64,000 nucleotides of DNA from Zeugodacus cucurbitae. Taxonomy: Eukaryota > Arthropoda > Insecta > Diptera > Tephritidae. The notes under the pieces are model-generated. The model saw nothing but the letters and a program-made list of their open reading frames with translations, was not told the origin of the DNA and searched no databases. Of this stretch, positions 48,345-62,019 are shown one piece after another. Both the position numbers and the translations under genes were made by a program. The stretch covers positions 14,925,501 through 14,989,500 of the forward strand of contig NC_071668.1 in assembly GCF_028554725.1 (NCBI RefSeq). The letters run 5' to 3'. Numbering within the stretch: position 1 is the first letter of the stretch; each line of letters begins with the position of its first letter.

Positions 48345-49215
48345 GCCGCCGAATTAGGTAGTTGGATTTTTAAACTCTCGCAACAAAGTTGCTAAGAGAT
48401 ATCTTGACGAAACTTGGTACACATGTTCCTTGGGACTGTGGGAGGGTTGCTATTGAAAATGAGCGAAATCGGACCACAAAATGGCGAAAACCGAAAACCA
48501 TAAATTAAGTTATTAAAGTGAAATTTAATATAAAGGATCGCACAGGGAAGGGACATGTCTGGATGTCATTTCTTTTGAAAAGTGGGCGTGTCCATGCCCT
48601 TAAATAAGTTTTTTGTTAATATCTCGCAAACCAAAAAAGCTATATACCAAACTTTCGGTAGACATTTCCCTCACATACTCCATTACACACCATAAAAATA
48701 GTTGAAATAGGATGATAACCACGCCCACCTCCCATGTTAACTCACTAACGGAAAACCTAAGAAATGCTAAATTTTACAGAAGAAATACACTCAGACTGAA
48801 GAAAAATAAAACTTATGGGTCAAAAACCATATCTCAGAAACTACTCAATCGATTTCAATGAAATTCGGAATAAAACTTTATACAAATACTGTATATCATC
48901 TGTGGCTTCACTTATCACAATTTTAATACAAAATTTTCGAAATCGGACTATAACTTTTCAAGGCCCCTGACATCGAACATGAAGAACTCAGTGCCTGAGG
49001 GTAATTTTTCACAGAAAATATTGGTAAATCTCTTAAATATGTTAATGTAATTCAGAGGAAATTGTTTTTGTATGTCTCTGTAACAAAAATTTTTAAAATT
49101 GGGTCATAACTACGTTTCTGTGCTAGAATTAAAAGGGTTTAACTTCTCAGTCGAATTTCGTCGCCTTGATGACTAAGTTCTGTTTCGAAAAGTGACTCAG
49201 TACAACCGGATGTGA
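48345..49215 (-). mobile_element. Helentron/DINE-like interspersed element, internally deleted
   Basis: It opens with CTCTCGCAACAAAGTTGC (a stem-forming GCAAC/GTTGC), followed directly by GAGATATCTTGACGAAACTT. This is the conserved body phrase of a very abundant dipteran interspersed repeat. The microsatellite core that normally lies between these two parts is missing, apparently deleted at a short GAGA repeat. Body phrases 'cgaaatcggacca', 'aaaatggcgaaaaccgaaaa' and 'aaaagtgggcgtg' support the family. It is a non-coding, non-autonomous copy; the right edge is approximate. Confidence 0.55.
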
Positions 49216-49219
49216 CTCG

Positions 49220-52200
49220 TTGCATGTTTTTAAAAAACTAAAGTATACTGACGGATATATATGTATGTATGTATATACGCATTACTTTATAGTAAATTAC
49301 AAATTCAGCGAAATGCAGCAAAACAATAATCCACTTATTCACGCGATTCATGCGATTGCTAAAAATATCAACATGAAAAATTTTTATCATTCCGATGAAT
49401 TGATGTTGTGCTGTTGTAGCTACTGCAACTACTGCAGCTACTGTTAGCTGTATATGTATATGCATGTTGTTGTGCTGACCTCTGCCGACGGCGTAGCACA
49501 TTAACTGACAGTGAACGCCTCAACGATGCAGTCCGCAACGCTTGCATACAGGAGCAACAACAGTCGACAGCTAGCTGAAGATCAGGCAGCTGCAACAACA
49601 ATTACAACAAAATACAATAACAACAACAACATTGCTGAAATCAACGCATTGACGTTTGTCACTCGCACTTAAAAGTGATTTATGCTAAAAAATTTATAGA
49701 TATCGCGTACTTAAAGAGATCGCATTAAGGCGCAACAACAATACAAACAACAAGGAACAGTTGTAATATGTGCTGATTGTAGCCACTAAAGCAGCGGCAG
49801 CAATTGGCAGCGAAGTGTAAAAAATGCCGCAAATGCGACAATAAGGATGGATCCACACACTCAGATGGATCGATATATATATGTATATATGTATGTATAT
49901 ATATATAATTGGATTCATAGTTGAACCGGGAGGAGAGCGGAGTAATCGAGTGAATAGATCGAAGGCAATACACTAGTTGTGGCGGCTGTGCGACCCTGAT
50001 ATGCCCATCAGTTCGACTCACTATATACATATATGTATATATAATCGTGTGTTGTTGCTTTTGCGCTTGTTGTTGTTGGGCGTGTGTTACATTGCATGCA
50101 CAATTAAAGATATTCACTTGTAAATTTGCAATAATTATATTTTTAAACTCTTAATTGCGGCAGGCAAACAACAACAAACAGACAGCAGTGACAACAACAA
50201 CAACAACACAAACAATAGTTGCTGCAGCAATAAAAGCTCCTTCACGCGGCCAAATCGTTCAATGAGCTGTCATTACAATTAAAACGTCGCCGACGACGTC
50301 CGACAGCCGACACAACTGACACGGCAAAGCGTTTTGTAGAATGAAGCTGCCACATATTTGTAGCGGTGCGATTCGCAGGCGCTCAAGTATCTTTCGAGTG
50401 TGTGCTTGTGTGTGTGTGTGTTGTTGTGGCATATTTTGGCCAATATCCAAAGAATGCCTTTTTTAATCAGCGCATTAAAAAAATATTGCAACGACGAATG
50501 GCTGACTACAATAACAACAACAATAGTAGCAACAACAAATGCCGATTGTGGCAACACTGAGTATATGCAACAAAATTGCATTTGAAATTTTTCAACTTAA
50601 TCGAATTTATTTTATAGTTTCAGCGCAACAACAACAACAACAACACACACATATGCTTCAGTCTTCTTCTTTTAATAAAATTACAGTGCAAATTCATTTG
50701 AATTATTTTCGTAAATCGCTCGCCATGCACTCATCTGTCCGCTATGTATCGATCTCTGTTTCTTTATTTTTATTTAGTAATTGTTCGTTTCATGGCATTT
50801 TCAATTATAATAAAGTCAGCAAAAAAATCGAAATCAACATTAAAAAACCAAAAATTTGCAAATGAAATTCTCCTTTATAGCCAGTTTTCATTGCACAAGC
50901 GATTTTACAGTGCTTGCAAGTGATTTGTTGCAGGTATTCGTTCGCCTTATAGCTGTTGTTTAAAAACGGGGTGTCGATGTCAAGCACACGCCAAACAGCT
51001 ATAAAATCAATCGTCTTTGTTATAGATTTTAATTATAGATACTAAATAGATAGGCGTTGATGGTTTTATTAAAGAAAAAAGCGCAGCAACTTAGAAGACA
51101 TATACATATGTACATATATGTGTATACATACATATATGTAAATTCTAGAAATCAATTAGGCAAATACTAGATGGCTTTGTTGTCAGTGTATTTTTTAATA
51201 CAGCGTAAATATATGAGTGTTTTTCTATCAAAATGCTATTTTTACTTTATTCAAGTCATTTAGCGAGTGATCTTTCTACAAGTAATTTAAGCAAGATGTT
51301 TTAAATTTTTTTTTTTTAAATAAAAATATGATAGTTTCATGTTTTTTAACCAGATTAGGTGCTTAGAAATGCGCTTAGGGCTTGCAAAACCAACTTTTCT
51401 ATTACATTACATTATTTTGTCTGATTCAGTTCTTATTATTACAAAATATAAGAAATGCTTACTTATAGGGTATTTTTGAGTGTAAAAATCACATATGTTT
51501 GATATTTAAGTTCAAAACTACTATGTAAAAGTCTATAACTTAATTTTCAAACCCCTGGCACTATATCGCAATCTAAAGTACCACAAATCAACTCCTGCGA
51601 TTAAGCAAACTTCGATCTTAAAGACTACTTAAATAAGTAAATTTTCGTATTCATGATGGAAAGAAGTATTATAGGCCTTCAAGAATTCCCTAGGCTGCCT
51701 TTTATGTCGATATTGTTATGATTCCCTGTAGTCTTCATGACCAGACCATTATTAGACCCCACTTTTTTAACTCAAAATGGAACCAACATTACCGAGCATA
51801 GTGAGAGCTAGACATACTTTATTCTCGACCTAAGGGTGCCCCCGAAATCAATATCAATGGTTACACTAAGACCAAAAAATAAAGAAGAGCTTTTGGTGGC
51901 TGAATAATATCCATAAATAGGGCTGTAAATTGTCAGTCACGTGATTTAACTCCATTGTAACTAATTTCTTTGAACATCAAGGATCTACATATGTAGTGAA
52001 ATAACCTATTTTATTCAGTTAAAACATAAAATTTTACAAAAAGCTGTAAAATATAGATTTATACCCACTATTGTGAGGCTCTTGACCTCTGTATCCCATG
52101 ACTTTCTTAGATGATTTATGCAATCCTTAAGTGTAATATCATATTTTTCAAAAATTCGAGTTAATAAGATCTTCGAGTTATAGAGTTCCACTGTATTTTG

Positions 52201-53365
52201 ATTAGGGACTAAGGAAGAGCAGGGAATAGGGGAATCAGAATATATTTGATACTAAGGTCTTTAAAAAATATCATTAGTTCCGGAATGAAAGGCTCAAAAT
52301 ATCGCTCACAGGCTAGAGAGGAAATCGAGCATTAAAATCCCTCAAACTAACTTTGGACAGCTTTGTCATTCAACGTTGTCATGGATTGCCCTTACTTGTA
52401 TGAAGTTTGGAAGGCTTATTCTTGGCCCCATAAATACATATTATACTTCCATTGATTCATTGGGTGCAGTCCGTCAAAGTTTAAAGCAAAATATAATTCT
52501 CAGAAGGCTGAAACTGTAGTCTTCTAGTCTAGTCTAGACTTATCACTAAGACTGTAATCGATGGATTGGATGATAAATCACATTTATATGAGTAACTGTG
52601 TCAAATATAGTAAAATATATTGATTATTGTCAGCTAATTTAGTCTGGTTAAAACGACACACAAACAAAGCTTGACTTAAAATATCTTAAGGATGACTGCA
52701 TAAAATTCTCTATGAATGAAATATGTACCACATACAAACGCTCACTGAACTCAAGCTCTTCTTTTTCCTGCTCCTTTCGCCACATGAAAATTTAGAGTTC
52801 AATGCCCTGGAGCAAAGGATGACAGCTGCTAAAGTGCATTTAGACCGTTAGTCAGAAGGAGGCAGATGCACACGTGATAATCCGCAGAAATATTTCTTCA
52901 CATACATATATGTTTCTATGTATGTATGTATTTACAGTAAATATGCGAACTATAAAGTGCATGTTGCAGTGTAATCCTTTCGTTGAACATTCAAAATCCA
53001 CTTAAATCATAAAACAAGAAAACGCTTTTTACGTCTGCGACGAATTGCACCACATCGTTTAGAGTTTTTTTTCTTCTTATTTATATTTTTGTTGAAATAT
53101 TACTTTGTTTTTCTTTTATTTTATTTGTTCGATTTTTCTGTTGCTGTACTCACTTTAGTACGCGCATTTCTTACACAAATTTTTACTAAACTAATTTGTT
53201 CCAAATCAGCAACTTTCCATAATCGAAAAGACATCAGCAGTCCATTCGTATTCGCAATCATCATACTCTCTTGCGAACAGTGGTGCAAAAATGTATGTGG
53301 ATAAGTATGCACTCGTATACATATATGCAGATTCACTGTTGTTGTTAACTTAATTACTTAAATTA
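49220..53365. other. Microsatellite-rich non-coding spacer
   Basis: No supportable gene. TATG/TATA repeats lie at 49255-49275, 49873-49907 and 51100-51135. CAA/CAACAAC tracts lie at 49590-49630, 50165-50215, 50510-50545 and 50625-50655; these give several overlapping spurious frames on both strands. 50230-50400 is GC-richer but without coding motifs. 51140-53365 is plain AT-rich sequence. Confidence 0.5.
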
Positions 53366-53590
53366 ATTTAATTTAACTTAACTTAACTTAACTTAGCATA
53401 GCTTAACTTAACTTAACATAACATAACATAACGTAACGTAACTTAACTTAACTTAACATAGAATAGCATAATGTAACAAAACTTAAGGTAACATAACGAA
53501 CAAACAATCTAAACGTAATGCAACATAACTTGACTTGACTTGACTTAACTTAGCTTAACTTAACTTAATTTCACTTACCTATCCAAACTT
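53366..53590. repeat. Pentameric TTAAC/ATAAC-type tandem array
   Basis: About 220 bp keep a 5-bp register built on AACTT with variants AACAT, AACGT, AGCAT and GACTT. Runs of the same variant (three AACAT, two AACGT) alternate, as expected from slippage after point changes. It is not the TTAGG insect telomere repeat. Confidence 0.85.
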
Positions 53591-55338
53591 AAGATTTGTT
53601 TCACTATTTCATAAAATAAATTTTCTAAATTTTAATTGGTCTCAACATATTATTTCTCACTGTACCAACTTATACTTAAGACTACCATTCAATTGAGTAA
53701 CTGTGCCATAATAAACCTACAGAATACTTAAAATTTGGTTAATTACTACTCACACCTCAATATACATATGTATGTATGTATATGCTCCATGGTTAATATG
53801 TAAAATAAAGATTATATTACTATGGGTGTTGAAGGCTTTAGCGACAACAACAACACCTGCAAGTGCAAAATTGAACAACAACACGGGTGAGAATTGACAT
53901 CAAAAGTGCGAACGTCCAGAGACAAGCTCTTCTTCAGCCCCTTCGACTGCTTAAGAAGTATATAAGTGACTAACAAATGCTATGGCAAACAAGCCCGAGC
54001 TGCTTTGACTGCCCAACAGCAGCAGCAGCTTCGGCAGCGTTAATATTGCAATTCTTGCGCTGCGTTTTGTTTTCATTTAGCATTGTTGCTGTTGCTTTCG
54101 TCATTGTCACTACACATTTGAGGCACATTTATGACCTTATAGAAGCCAACTGAAAAACCATTAAACATTTATTGCAAAACAAAATATTAACTGCAGCCCG
54201 AACCAACAACTCGAAGCTCAACATTCAAGCCAATCGCATTTCGGGCCAAGCCTTCCGTAGAAGACACAAACACATTAGTGGTTGTGACTGCTTGACTGCC
54301 TCACTGCCTTAGCACTTCTCTCGGACCAACTCTAATGCTGTGCTGAAATAGCGTTCAGTCGTTAAGTTGCTTTACGAGTGTCAGAAGTCACGCCTAGTTA
54401 TGAGTTATCAAATCTTCATTTAAGCCATTTATGCGTACGACGTGTGCAGACATCAAGTTTTGGGTGGAAATTGGTCAGTCGGACAGCGGACAACTGGGGA
54501 GCAGGCGAGCATATGCGATACCAACCAGACACCAGCGTCCAATTCCAGGGAATTTGTGTGAGTTAGTGAGTCAGTCATTTGCGAGAATAATGGTTTATCG
54601 CTTTAATGGTTGGACAAACTGTATGGCAGTTGAGTTTTCAAGCCAAAGCTGATGATCGCACGTCGATCACTTGTCGAGGATCACTTACAGATCAGCTGTT
54701 GGCTCTGGAAGTGGTCAAAACGAGAGTAGTTAAGGTCAACCAAGCGAAATATGCGAGAGACCATTATCACATCGCCAGTTTACGATCAGCATTATTATTG
54801 TTTTAGTTCATATTGGGCTTGTTCAAATTATTATGGCTTTGTTGCTTCTTCTTCTTCTTTTTTTACTTTTTTGCCTTTCTACTGCAGTTCAAGCATTGAG
54901 TGTTGATGCCTTCGTAATTTATGTGTTTTAATGCTATTTATTGTTGCTGTTTTGTTAGTTTCTTGTAATATGCACTGTGTCTTCTTCCGGTGTTCAGTTA
55001 ATTGTTGTAGTTATTTTACAAACAGGAAAACCGCAACGAATTATAATGTGCCATAAATTGTTGCCAACAAATTCCATTGGTTGTGAAATGTAATATGAAT
55101 AAAGGTTGTGGGAAGTATTTGGTATTTAATACCTTTCTGGATTTTGATTACCCAATGCGAGTTTGGAAGTGATATGTATAACCAACGTGGAAACATTTGT
55201 GGAATATCGAATTTTAGAATCTTTGTGAGAATCGTGAGTTCAAATTGTTGAAGTCTTTCCCAGAATTTTAGGTTAGAATATTGTAGTACCACAAACTCAG
55301 AAACCTTTAGTATATACATTTGATTTGGGAACATCATA
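53591..55338. other. Spacer with a GC-richer island (54200-54780)
   Basis: The island contains a 73-codon ATG frame (54431-54652, starting MRTTCADIKFWVEIGQSDSG) and a second open frame of similar length in another register. There is a GTGAGT donor-like site at 54559. Two competing frames and no motif leave coding status unproven. CAGCAG and CTTCTT microsatellites lie at 54015-54030 and 54846-54860. Confidence 0.35.
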
Positions 55339-55340
55339 TA

Positions 55341-55503
55341 CAGCTGAACTCCCATTACTCGAGATCCTATAATTCGAAATTCTCCATAAATCAAATTTTT
55401 CATTAGAAGCCAAAGTCCGTACAATTACCTTTCATAAGTGGAAATATTTCTAACTGAAGTTTTTTTGTGGATTATGGTAATTCGAGTTAGGGAAGTTCAA
55501 TTG
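55341..55503. mobile_element. pogo/Tigger-like MITE, copy 2 (163 bp)
   Basis: TA duplications lie at 55339-55340 and 55504-55505. The left end is CAGCTGAACTCCCATTACTC and the right end, read inwards, is CAATTGAACTTCCCTAACTC. The ends stay similar for about 40 bp. It aligns inversely with 18371-18508. There is no coding sequence; mobilisation by a pogo-type transposase is inferred from the ends and TA target. Confidence 0.65.
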
Positions 55504-55505
55504 TA

Positions 55506-58500
55506 TCTAATACATTGTTCCAGAAAAGAAAACATATTACAAATGATCTTGAGAATTTTAGGAACCCCGTTATTAAATATTATTAGAGCCGAAGTCAATT
55601 AAGAGAAGACCCAAGATGTTGCTTTCATATAATAAAAAAATACTCAGGTTAGAACCCATATCATATCAGAGATTAATTTTTTAACCTTGAACTGTTTCTA
55701 ATTCAAATTCAGCCTTGATTATTCGTTGTAATTGGAAAATGTTACTTCTCATAAGATACTATATTGATTAGGTTTAAGTAAACAGAAACACAAGATTCTA
55801 GCTAGGAACTATGAGCTAGATGATGAGATATTGCCTCGACCGATCATTTCGAACGAGGTTTTAAAATATGTAGTTGGAGGGCTTCAGTGTCTTATTAAGG
55901 ATTTCATACTTTCTTGATGTTCTTCCAAGGAAAAGTTTTCGAAATATTCCATTTTCGAATCACAACGATTTACTAACAAGATTTCAAAAAATATTTGACT
56001 GGAACCCTCTAATAAAAAATCGGGATACTAAGACAGCCTCATATTATATAACCAGGATACGCCAATATCAGTATGAAGATAATTGGAAAATACGTCCGGA
56101 ACTGTATAACAAATCCATGTAATTGGACTTAGAATATTTGAACGGTGGCTGGGCTCAACATTAGGTTATTTTATGAATTAGTTCCAACCGAAAGATTCAG
56201 ATAATTATGGTTTAATACGGAGATTCTCAGACTATGAATTGGACTGAGAACATTTATCATAAAATTGAGTTTGGGAAGACTGGTTAAATGATCTCAAGCG
56301 ATCGATTTCAGTTCATCGATGATTCAGTTATGATTTGCAGAAGCAGCAACTCATTTCTTCTTCATTTAACCCACTTTCATATGAAAGCCTATCATTTCAA
56401 TATCACAAACACTGCGTTCCACATCATAACAACTTATGACTTCTAACGAAGCAATATATGCTAAGGTTGTAAGCGAAACTCGGGGCTTTTCCTATACCTA
56501 ATAACACAATTCATTGGAAACGAGTGCGATCAATAACGCGAACAGCAATAAATAAATGGATAGTTTCTAAGTACTGCAAGTACAAAGTCATATTGCGAAT
56601 TTCACGCACATACCAATCAAGTACACCGTCGCCAAGGTTGGTGCCACCAAACCGCTGATCTAGACGGACGCAGCACAATGGGACCAACAGACCGCTGACA
56701 ATGGCGCTGTGCGCTGTTGTTGCTGCAGATGATTGACACTTTTGGCCACTTTACGCAGCCAAATATACGAAGCGTGTGCGTCGATACGACTCGCCGGCTA
56801 CCGCGCGCAATAAAGAAAATAGTATTTAATATGAAGAAAAGAGTTGTAAGAAATCTAAAAAAATAACGCAATAATAAAATTTTTGCAGAATAGAAATTTC
56901 ACATTTCTCATTTTGAGCGACGCGTCGCTGACCAGGCACGTACCGAGTACATGGTGTACCTACAAGTGGAATATCAGCGGCGGCAGCAACAACAAGTTGC
57001 ACTTGCAGAAAATAACATTTTGTTGTTGTTGTTGTATTTATTAAATATTCAGCGCAAGTAAGTCAAGCGGCAAGCAGTAATATTGCGAAATTGAGAATTT
57101 GCATTTTATTAATAATGTGCCAAGGCGAAATGTTGGCGCTCGTCACATGCGCATGCGCAACGCCAGCAGTGATTGCAATAAACTCACATAGCGCATATTG
57201 TGAAGTTGTAAAAAATTAGAAAAATGAAAAGTTGCATATAAAAATGTGGCATTTATGCCAATTCACGCTGTAATATGCCACAAGCACCAACAACAACAAA
57301 TAAAACAAGCAGCAAGTTACTGACGCAGTCGCCGTGACTGTATTGGGTGCGTTCGTTTTATCGGTCACTAGGTACGGTAATCATGTCCATGCGTTTGCAT
57401 ATCAATAACAAGTCATCTAGAACCTTCAAAGATACATACATACAAATTCATATATATATATATATATATATAATATAATAAACAGCTAACTACATGTAGC
57501 TGCATGAGTTCTGTGGCACCACTGTCAATATTGACCAATATTCTAATATGTGGTACATATTCCTTGATTCTCAGAAACAGCCTAAATAGTTAGCTCATCT
57601 TCATTCAAACTTAAGAGTAGATTAAAGTCTGTAATTCTGTAATCTATATATCTTATCAATAATAATAGTATCTTCTAAGGAGTAGATTAGATTAGATTTT
57701 ATTAGAGGATCCCACTGCGACCTACGGTCTATTTTGCCCTCTTCTAAGGAGTAACATCCCCTTACTTCTTCACTAGCCTCTAATGAGGTAGCAAAATACC
57801 TTCGGTTCGATGGAATATCTGCCATTCAGCGTTAATCATATTAATTTCATCAGAATACTTCAGCCCGGAATATTGTTATTACTCCTTCATCAGTTTGAAG
57901 ACCAATTTGAAATAATAATATTAAACAATTAAACTCAAACTCTCTTCTGAATAACCCTAGAACTGAAGTTGAGATTGAAACTTTTTTAACTCATCAGCGT
58001 CTCGGAGTCTTAAAACTAGTATCAAACAAACAAGACCTTAGAGGCTTCTGGAAATGTAATCCGTATAATCGATCACGTAAAATATGGGTGGCTTTGGATT
58101 GTGTGGCCGATCTTCCCAAGTTTAATTCTACGATCCATGTCATCACTCATTTATAGACATTTTTTATTAACTTTAATGGCAGCCAGAAACGGATTTCAAC
58201 TAGATTCTAACTACAATACTAAACAAAGGTTTACAAGTACGTACGCTCTGGATCTTTAGTTTAGAACTAGATTAAATGAATTTAATGCCAAGCCTAAGTA
58301 CCGCCCAAGGGTCTTAAGTTCAACAAATTGTTGTATTATATTTCTTCAAAAATATTTTTAAATTACATACTTACAAAAAAAATTCTATAAAAATCTGAGT
58401 TTATGTCTTTCAAAGTCCTGTCAACATACAAATATTCACCGAGCAACATTAGCTTATTTGTGTTGTTCCGAAATTCCTCTAGTAGTATGAACTCTACCCT

Positions 58501-60340
58501 CTTATTCGGAGTTAATGACCCATCATAATATCATCAAGGTAGTGGAATAAATATGCGAAGTTTTGACCACTGCAATCAGTTGAACATTCACTACCAATTC
58601 TATATCCTGAAATGTGTTGAGTCAAGAATAAGGTTCTCCTAAGGCATTTCTTCCGTGAGCTTTCAGTAAACGATTCTGTATAGATCCTTTAACGAGATGA
58701 GTTCTTGCTTCAGTCAATTTTCTGAAACAAGGAATCGAGGAAACATTAATCGATCAGTAGATAATTTAATTTTAATATGTTAGAACATCAAATGTCGTGG
58801 TCCGAAGATATAATGGAGTTCAAAGTTTTGACTATGAGAACCCTGAGGATGGGAAAAAAGTAGTTTTTCATTTACATTGGCTCTTCAGACCACACTATTC
58901 AATACTTGTAAGAAAGAAACCTAATTATAGTCATACTTTCGAGTTGAAAACTATTTTCTCTTACATCTCTTCCGACCGCTTCTTCAATACACTATTAGGC
59001 ACTGTTATTGTCTGATTAAGCGTAACTTCTGGAGTTGTCATTTTCAACTTAACCAAACATAACCTAAATCCTTCGCATTACAGGCACAAAATTGATTCGT
59101 AAAGCTGTCGACACTATTTTTTTTCCACATTCGGCAAATACAAACGTAATCTTTTGTTTACTTTACAACAATTAATTTCAACATTTTCACACTTTTCATT
59201 AATAAATATTATGTCAAAATAATCACACCGCTCGGACGTTAAAAGGTGCCAACACAGCATGAAGTCAACGAGAACAAAGCGAAATAGCGCAGAAATAAAA
59301 TATCAAAAAACAACAAATCGAAAAATACGTTTTAAAAAACACCCCGAAAATGATTAATGATGTTGATGGCGCTTGAGGCGACGCATTCAAAGTGGCCTCA
59401 ACGCTCCCAAGCAAACATGTAGTATTACACTGAATTGAATGTGGAAAGAAATCATTAAGCAAAGAAATGCTTTATGTAAATATTAAATATCCGCAGAGTT
59501 TTTAATTCGCTGTAACTGCGTGTTAACCCCTTTTCAACACGCCGCGCTTGGGTCCTGTAAGCGAACTTAATTGAATCGTATGTGTAGTGCCGTGTGGACT
59601 CAGTGCGCCGCTGTGTGGCATGTCAAGATCCATTCGGCTGACATTCGTGTGTGTGCGAATGCGTGCGCAGCGGCAACCGTGTCGGTGTCAGAGCTGACAT
59701 TCGCTGTCAACCGTGACATTTGTTTGTATGAAACTGCGAAAAATTAGTCATTTAAATGTCATTATTATCAGTTTCGGCAGCGCGTTGAACCGCGCGTATG
59801 TTTTTTGGCATAACCATATGTACGAGCAAAACAAATGTTCGGAAATATTTCTATAATGCAAATACAAGTGCTCACGGAAATGAATACATCTTTATTATAC
59901 ATTGCTTCCCGCTTCGCAACGATCTAACCGTAGACTGTAAGTCTAAATAATGATCTTTCGAAATCAAAACGTCAGTTAGACTTTTCAGCGCGTAATATTT
60001 GCTTGCAGGCAGGAAATGCAGTTATAATTAATGATAAATTCAAAACATAGACGGTTGTACAATGCATAGATGTATTCTAAGATGTATTTGGAATAACACG
60101 CAAAATCACAAACTGTGACGATTGTCTAAATTTTTCAAAATAATTAAAATATATGAAATTGAATGTTTGTAATAGTCAAGGCTAAATACTGCTACTATCA
60201 GAATGTACCTCTGCAGAACTTGCATCCGATCTCATTTACCCTTAGGTGGCCCATGACTAAGCCTCAATTGTATTTCTCATAAAAAAAGCAAAGGCAATCT
60301 TTGTATTAATAATAACTCTATTCCAAGGTTGAGTATCCGA
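55506..60340. other. Non-coding spacer, GC-richer at 56630-57360 and 59520-59720
   Basis: No supportable gene. A short frame around 56930-57060 reads RTEYMVYLQVEYQRRQQQQV and fades into a TTG run; it is too short to call. (AT)n lies at 57449-57472. At 57665-57830 the phrase 'cttctaaggagta' occurs twice, 68 bp apart, around 'ccactgcgacctacggtcta'. This may be part of an interspersed repeat I cannot name. Confidence 0.45.
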
Positions 60341-60766
60341 CAAAATTATGGATACCTCACCACATTTTTTGCCATTACTTGAAGTAATGAAATGAAAAAG
60401 TTTGACAAAATAGTCATGAATGGCTCCAAAGTAAGAACATCCAAGGCACCATTAAGTACGGAGGTGGAAATATTTTAATTTGGCGCTACGGTGGTCTATC
60501 AAATCTGGTATTGATCAAAGGCAAATGAAGGGAGAATCCTTCGGAGTGATGCTGAGTAAAAATTTGGAGCCCTCAGCACAAAAAATGGACTTAGACGATA
60601 ACATTATATACCAGTAGTACAATGAGCCGAAGCATGCAAGTCGGTGGGAAAACATACCACAATCACTTTTTCTGAACTCGATAGACAGCAGTTTCAAAGT
60701 CTTTCGACTAAACCCTAAAGGTGCCAACACTAAATTATCTTATATAGGGGTATCCATACTTTTATC
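60341..60766 (+). mobile_element. Decayed, shortened Tc1-like transposon
   Basis: Inverted ends AAAATTATGGATACC (from 60343) and AAAAGTATGGATACC (read inwards from 60765) enclose about 420 bp. The plus strand reads QGTIKYGGGNILIWRYGG, the Tc1 block usually written '..KHGGGSVMVWG'. Further on come PSAQKMDLDD and a degraded NIIYQQ*NEPKHASR, corresponding to the 'FQQDNDPKHTS' box. A stop there removes the second catalytic Asp. Most of the protein is missing. Confidence 0.65.
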
Positions 60767-60769
60767 GTT

Positions 60770-61249
60770 GTTAAATATTTCGCAAATAGTTCAAATGTAC
60801 AATATTTACAATTAATTTTTTTAATGCAATATATTCATAAGCAAATAAGAAAAACAATCAAAGCGATACATTTCATTGCTCAAATGGTATAATAATTTGG
60901 TGGTTACATTCATAGGGTCATACTTTTGTCGAATTCTAATATTTTCTGAAAGGTATCCTCAACGCCTTTTGATTGGTAGACAGATTTTAATATATATTAA
61001 TACCAAGTCCTAATTTTTCCAATAGATGGCAACTCGCTTGAACAAATTTTTAAATAAATACTGTTCTGAAGGCTTTTATCAGCCTTTCAAAGTCTTATAA
61101 ATATTATTTTAAGAACCATATTGCACCATTTTTTTAGGAAATGCAAATGTTTAGATTATCCTAATGAAATTTCCGTACTGAAAAAGAAAATAAACGGATT
61201 TTAAATATGATATAGTATGGTAAAGATAAAGAAAGTTCAAATTTAGAAT
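60770..61249. other. AT-rich spacer
   Basis: Nothing supportable seen. Part of it may belong to the flanking elements. Confidence 0.35.
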
Positions 61250-62019
61250 TTGAAGACGTAATATTTTTGAAGAAGTGGGCGAGACCCGAACGAATTTCAA
61301 CGAAATATTTTCCCTATACCATCATTATTTTGGCATCCTTATATACAGTTTGAAAATTAGCAAATTTGGTTGACAACCACGCCTATTTTCCCCATACCAC
61401 AATTTTGAGGTCCTTAAGATTCGTTTACTTTACAATCTATAAATTAAGTATCAGTGAATGTATCGGAACAGAACTTTGTACAAGTACTTCGTTTATAGTG
61501 TCGCATCTCCCGTCTAAAAATCGAATCATAAATCATTTTCAAAGCCCCATATACCGTAAATGACGACTACAGCGCTTGTGACCAATTTTTTTACCAAAAA
61601 CATACGTAAATATCACAGATATTCTAAATAATTTCACAGAGGGTATTTTGCTTATAATACTGTGTCTCTATGCCGAAGATGGACAAAATCTGTTCAATAC
61701 TTCCTCCAGCCCCATATTTCATTTTCGAAGTTCCTGTGAAGTTTTACAATATATAGTCGTTTAATATGTCAGATATCTTAGCAAAATTAAGTGAACAATG
61801 TATAATCTTGGATATAGTGTAGCTTGTTGGCGAAAATTATTGAAAATGATCTAGGAATTACACCTGCTTCCATGTACCATAAATAATTTTTTTTATTATT
61901 TTGTGGACTTCATGCCGAATTATTATCCCAATTGAGTTTTGTCATAATATAATTACATAAATAAATTGCGAGAGTATTAAATGTTCGGTCACACCCGAAG
62001 TTCGCCCTTCCTTAGTTGA
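61250..62019 (+). mobile_element. Helentron/DINE-like element, copy with 3' hairpin end
   Basis: The right end contains 'aaattgcgagagtattaaat', then the stem TTCGG...CCGAA (61984-61999) and CGCCCTTCCTTAGTTG. This is the inverse of the terminus that opens the element at 63757 (AACAAGTAAGGAAGGGC, TTCGG...CCGAA, 'actctcgcaattta'). The body has family phrases such as 'gtgggcgagacc' and 'cgaagatggacaaaatctg'. No coding capacity. The left edge is approximate. Confidence 0.6.

Noticed and set aside
54431..54652. 73-codon ATG frame in a GC-richer island
   Set aside because: A competing frame of similar length overlaps it and no motif, splice pair or promoter supports either.
56617..56871. Minus-strand frame with signal-peptide-like start
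   Set aside because: The start is TTG, not ATG, and the rest has no motif.
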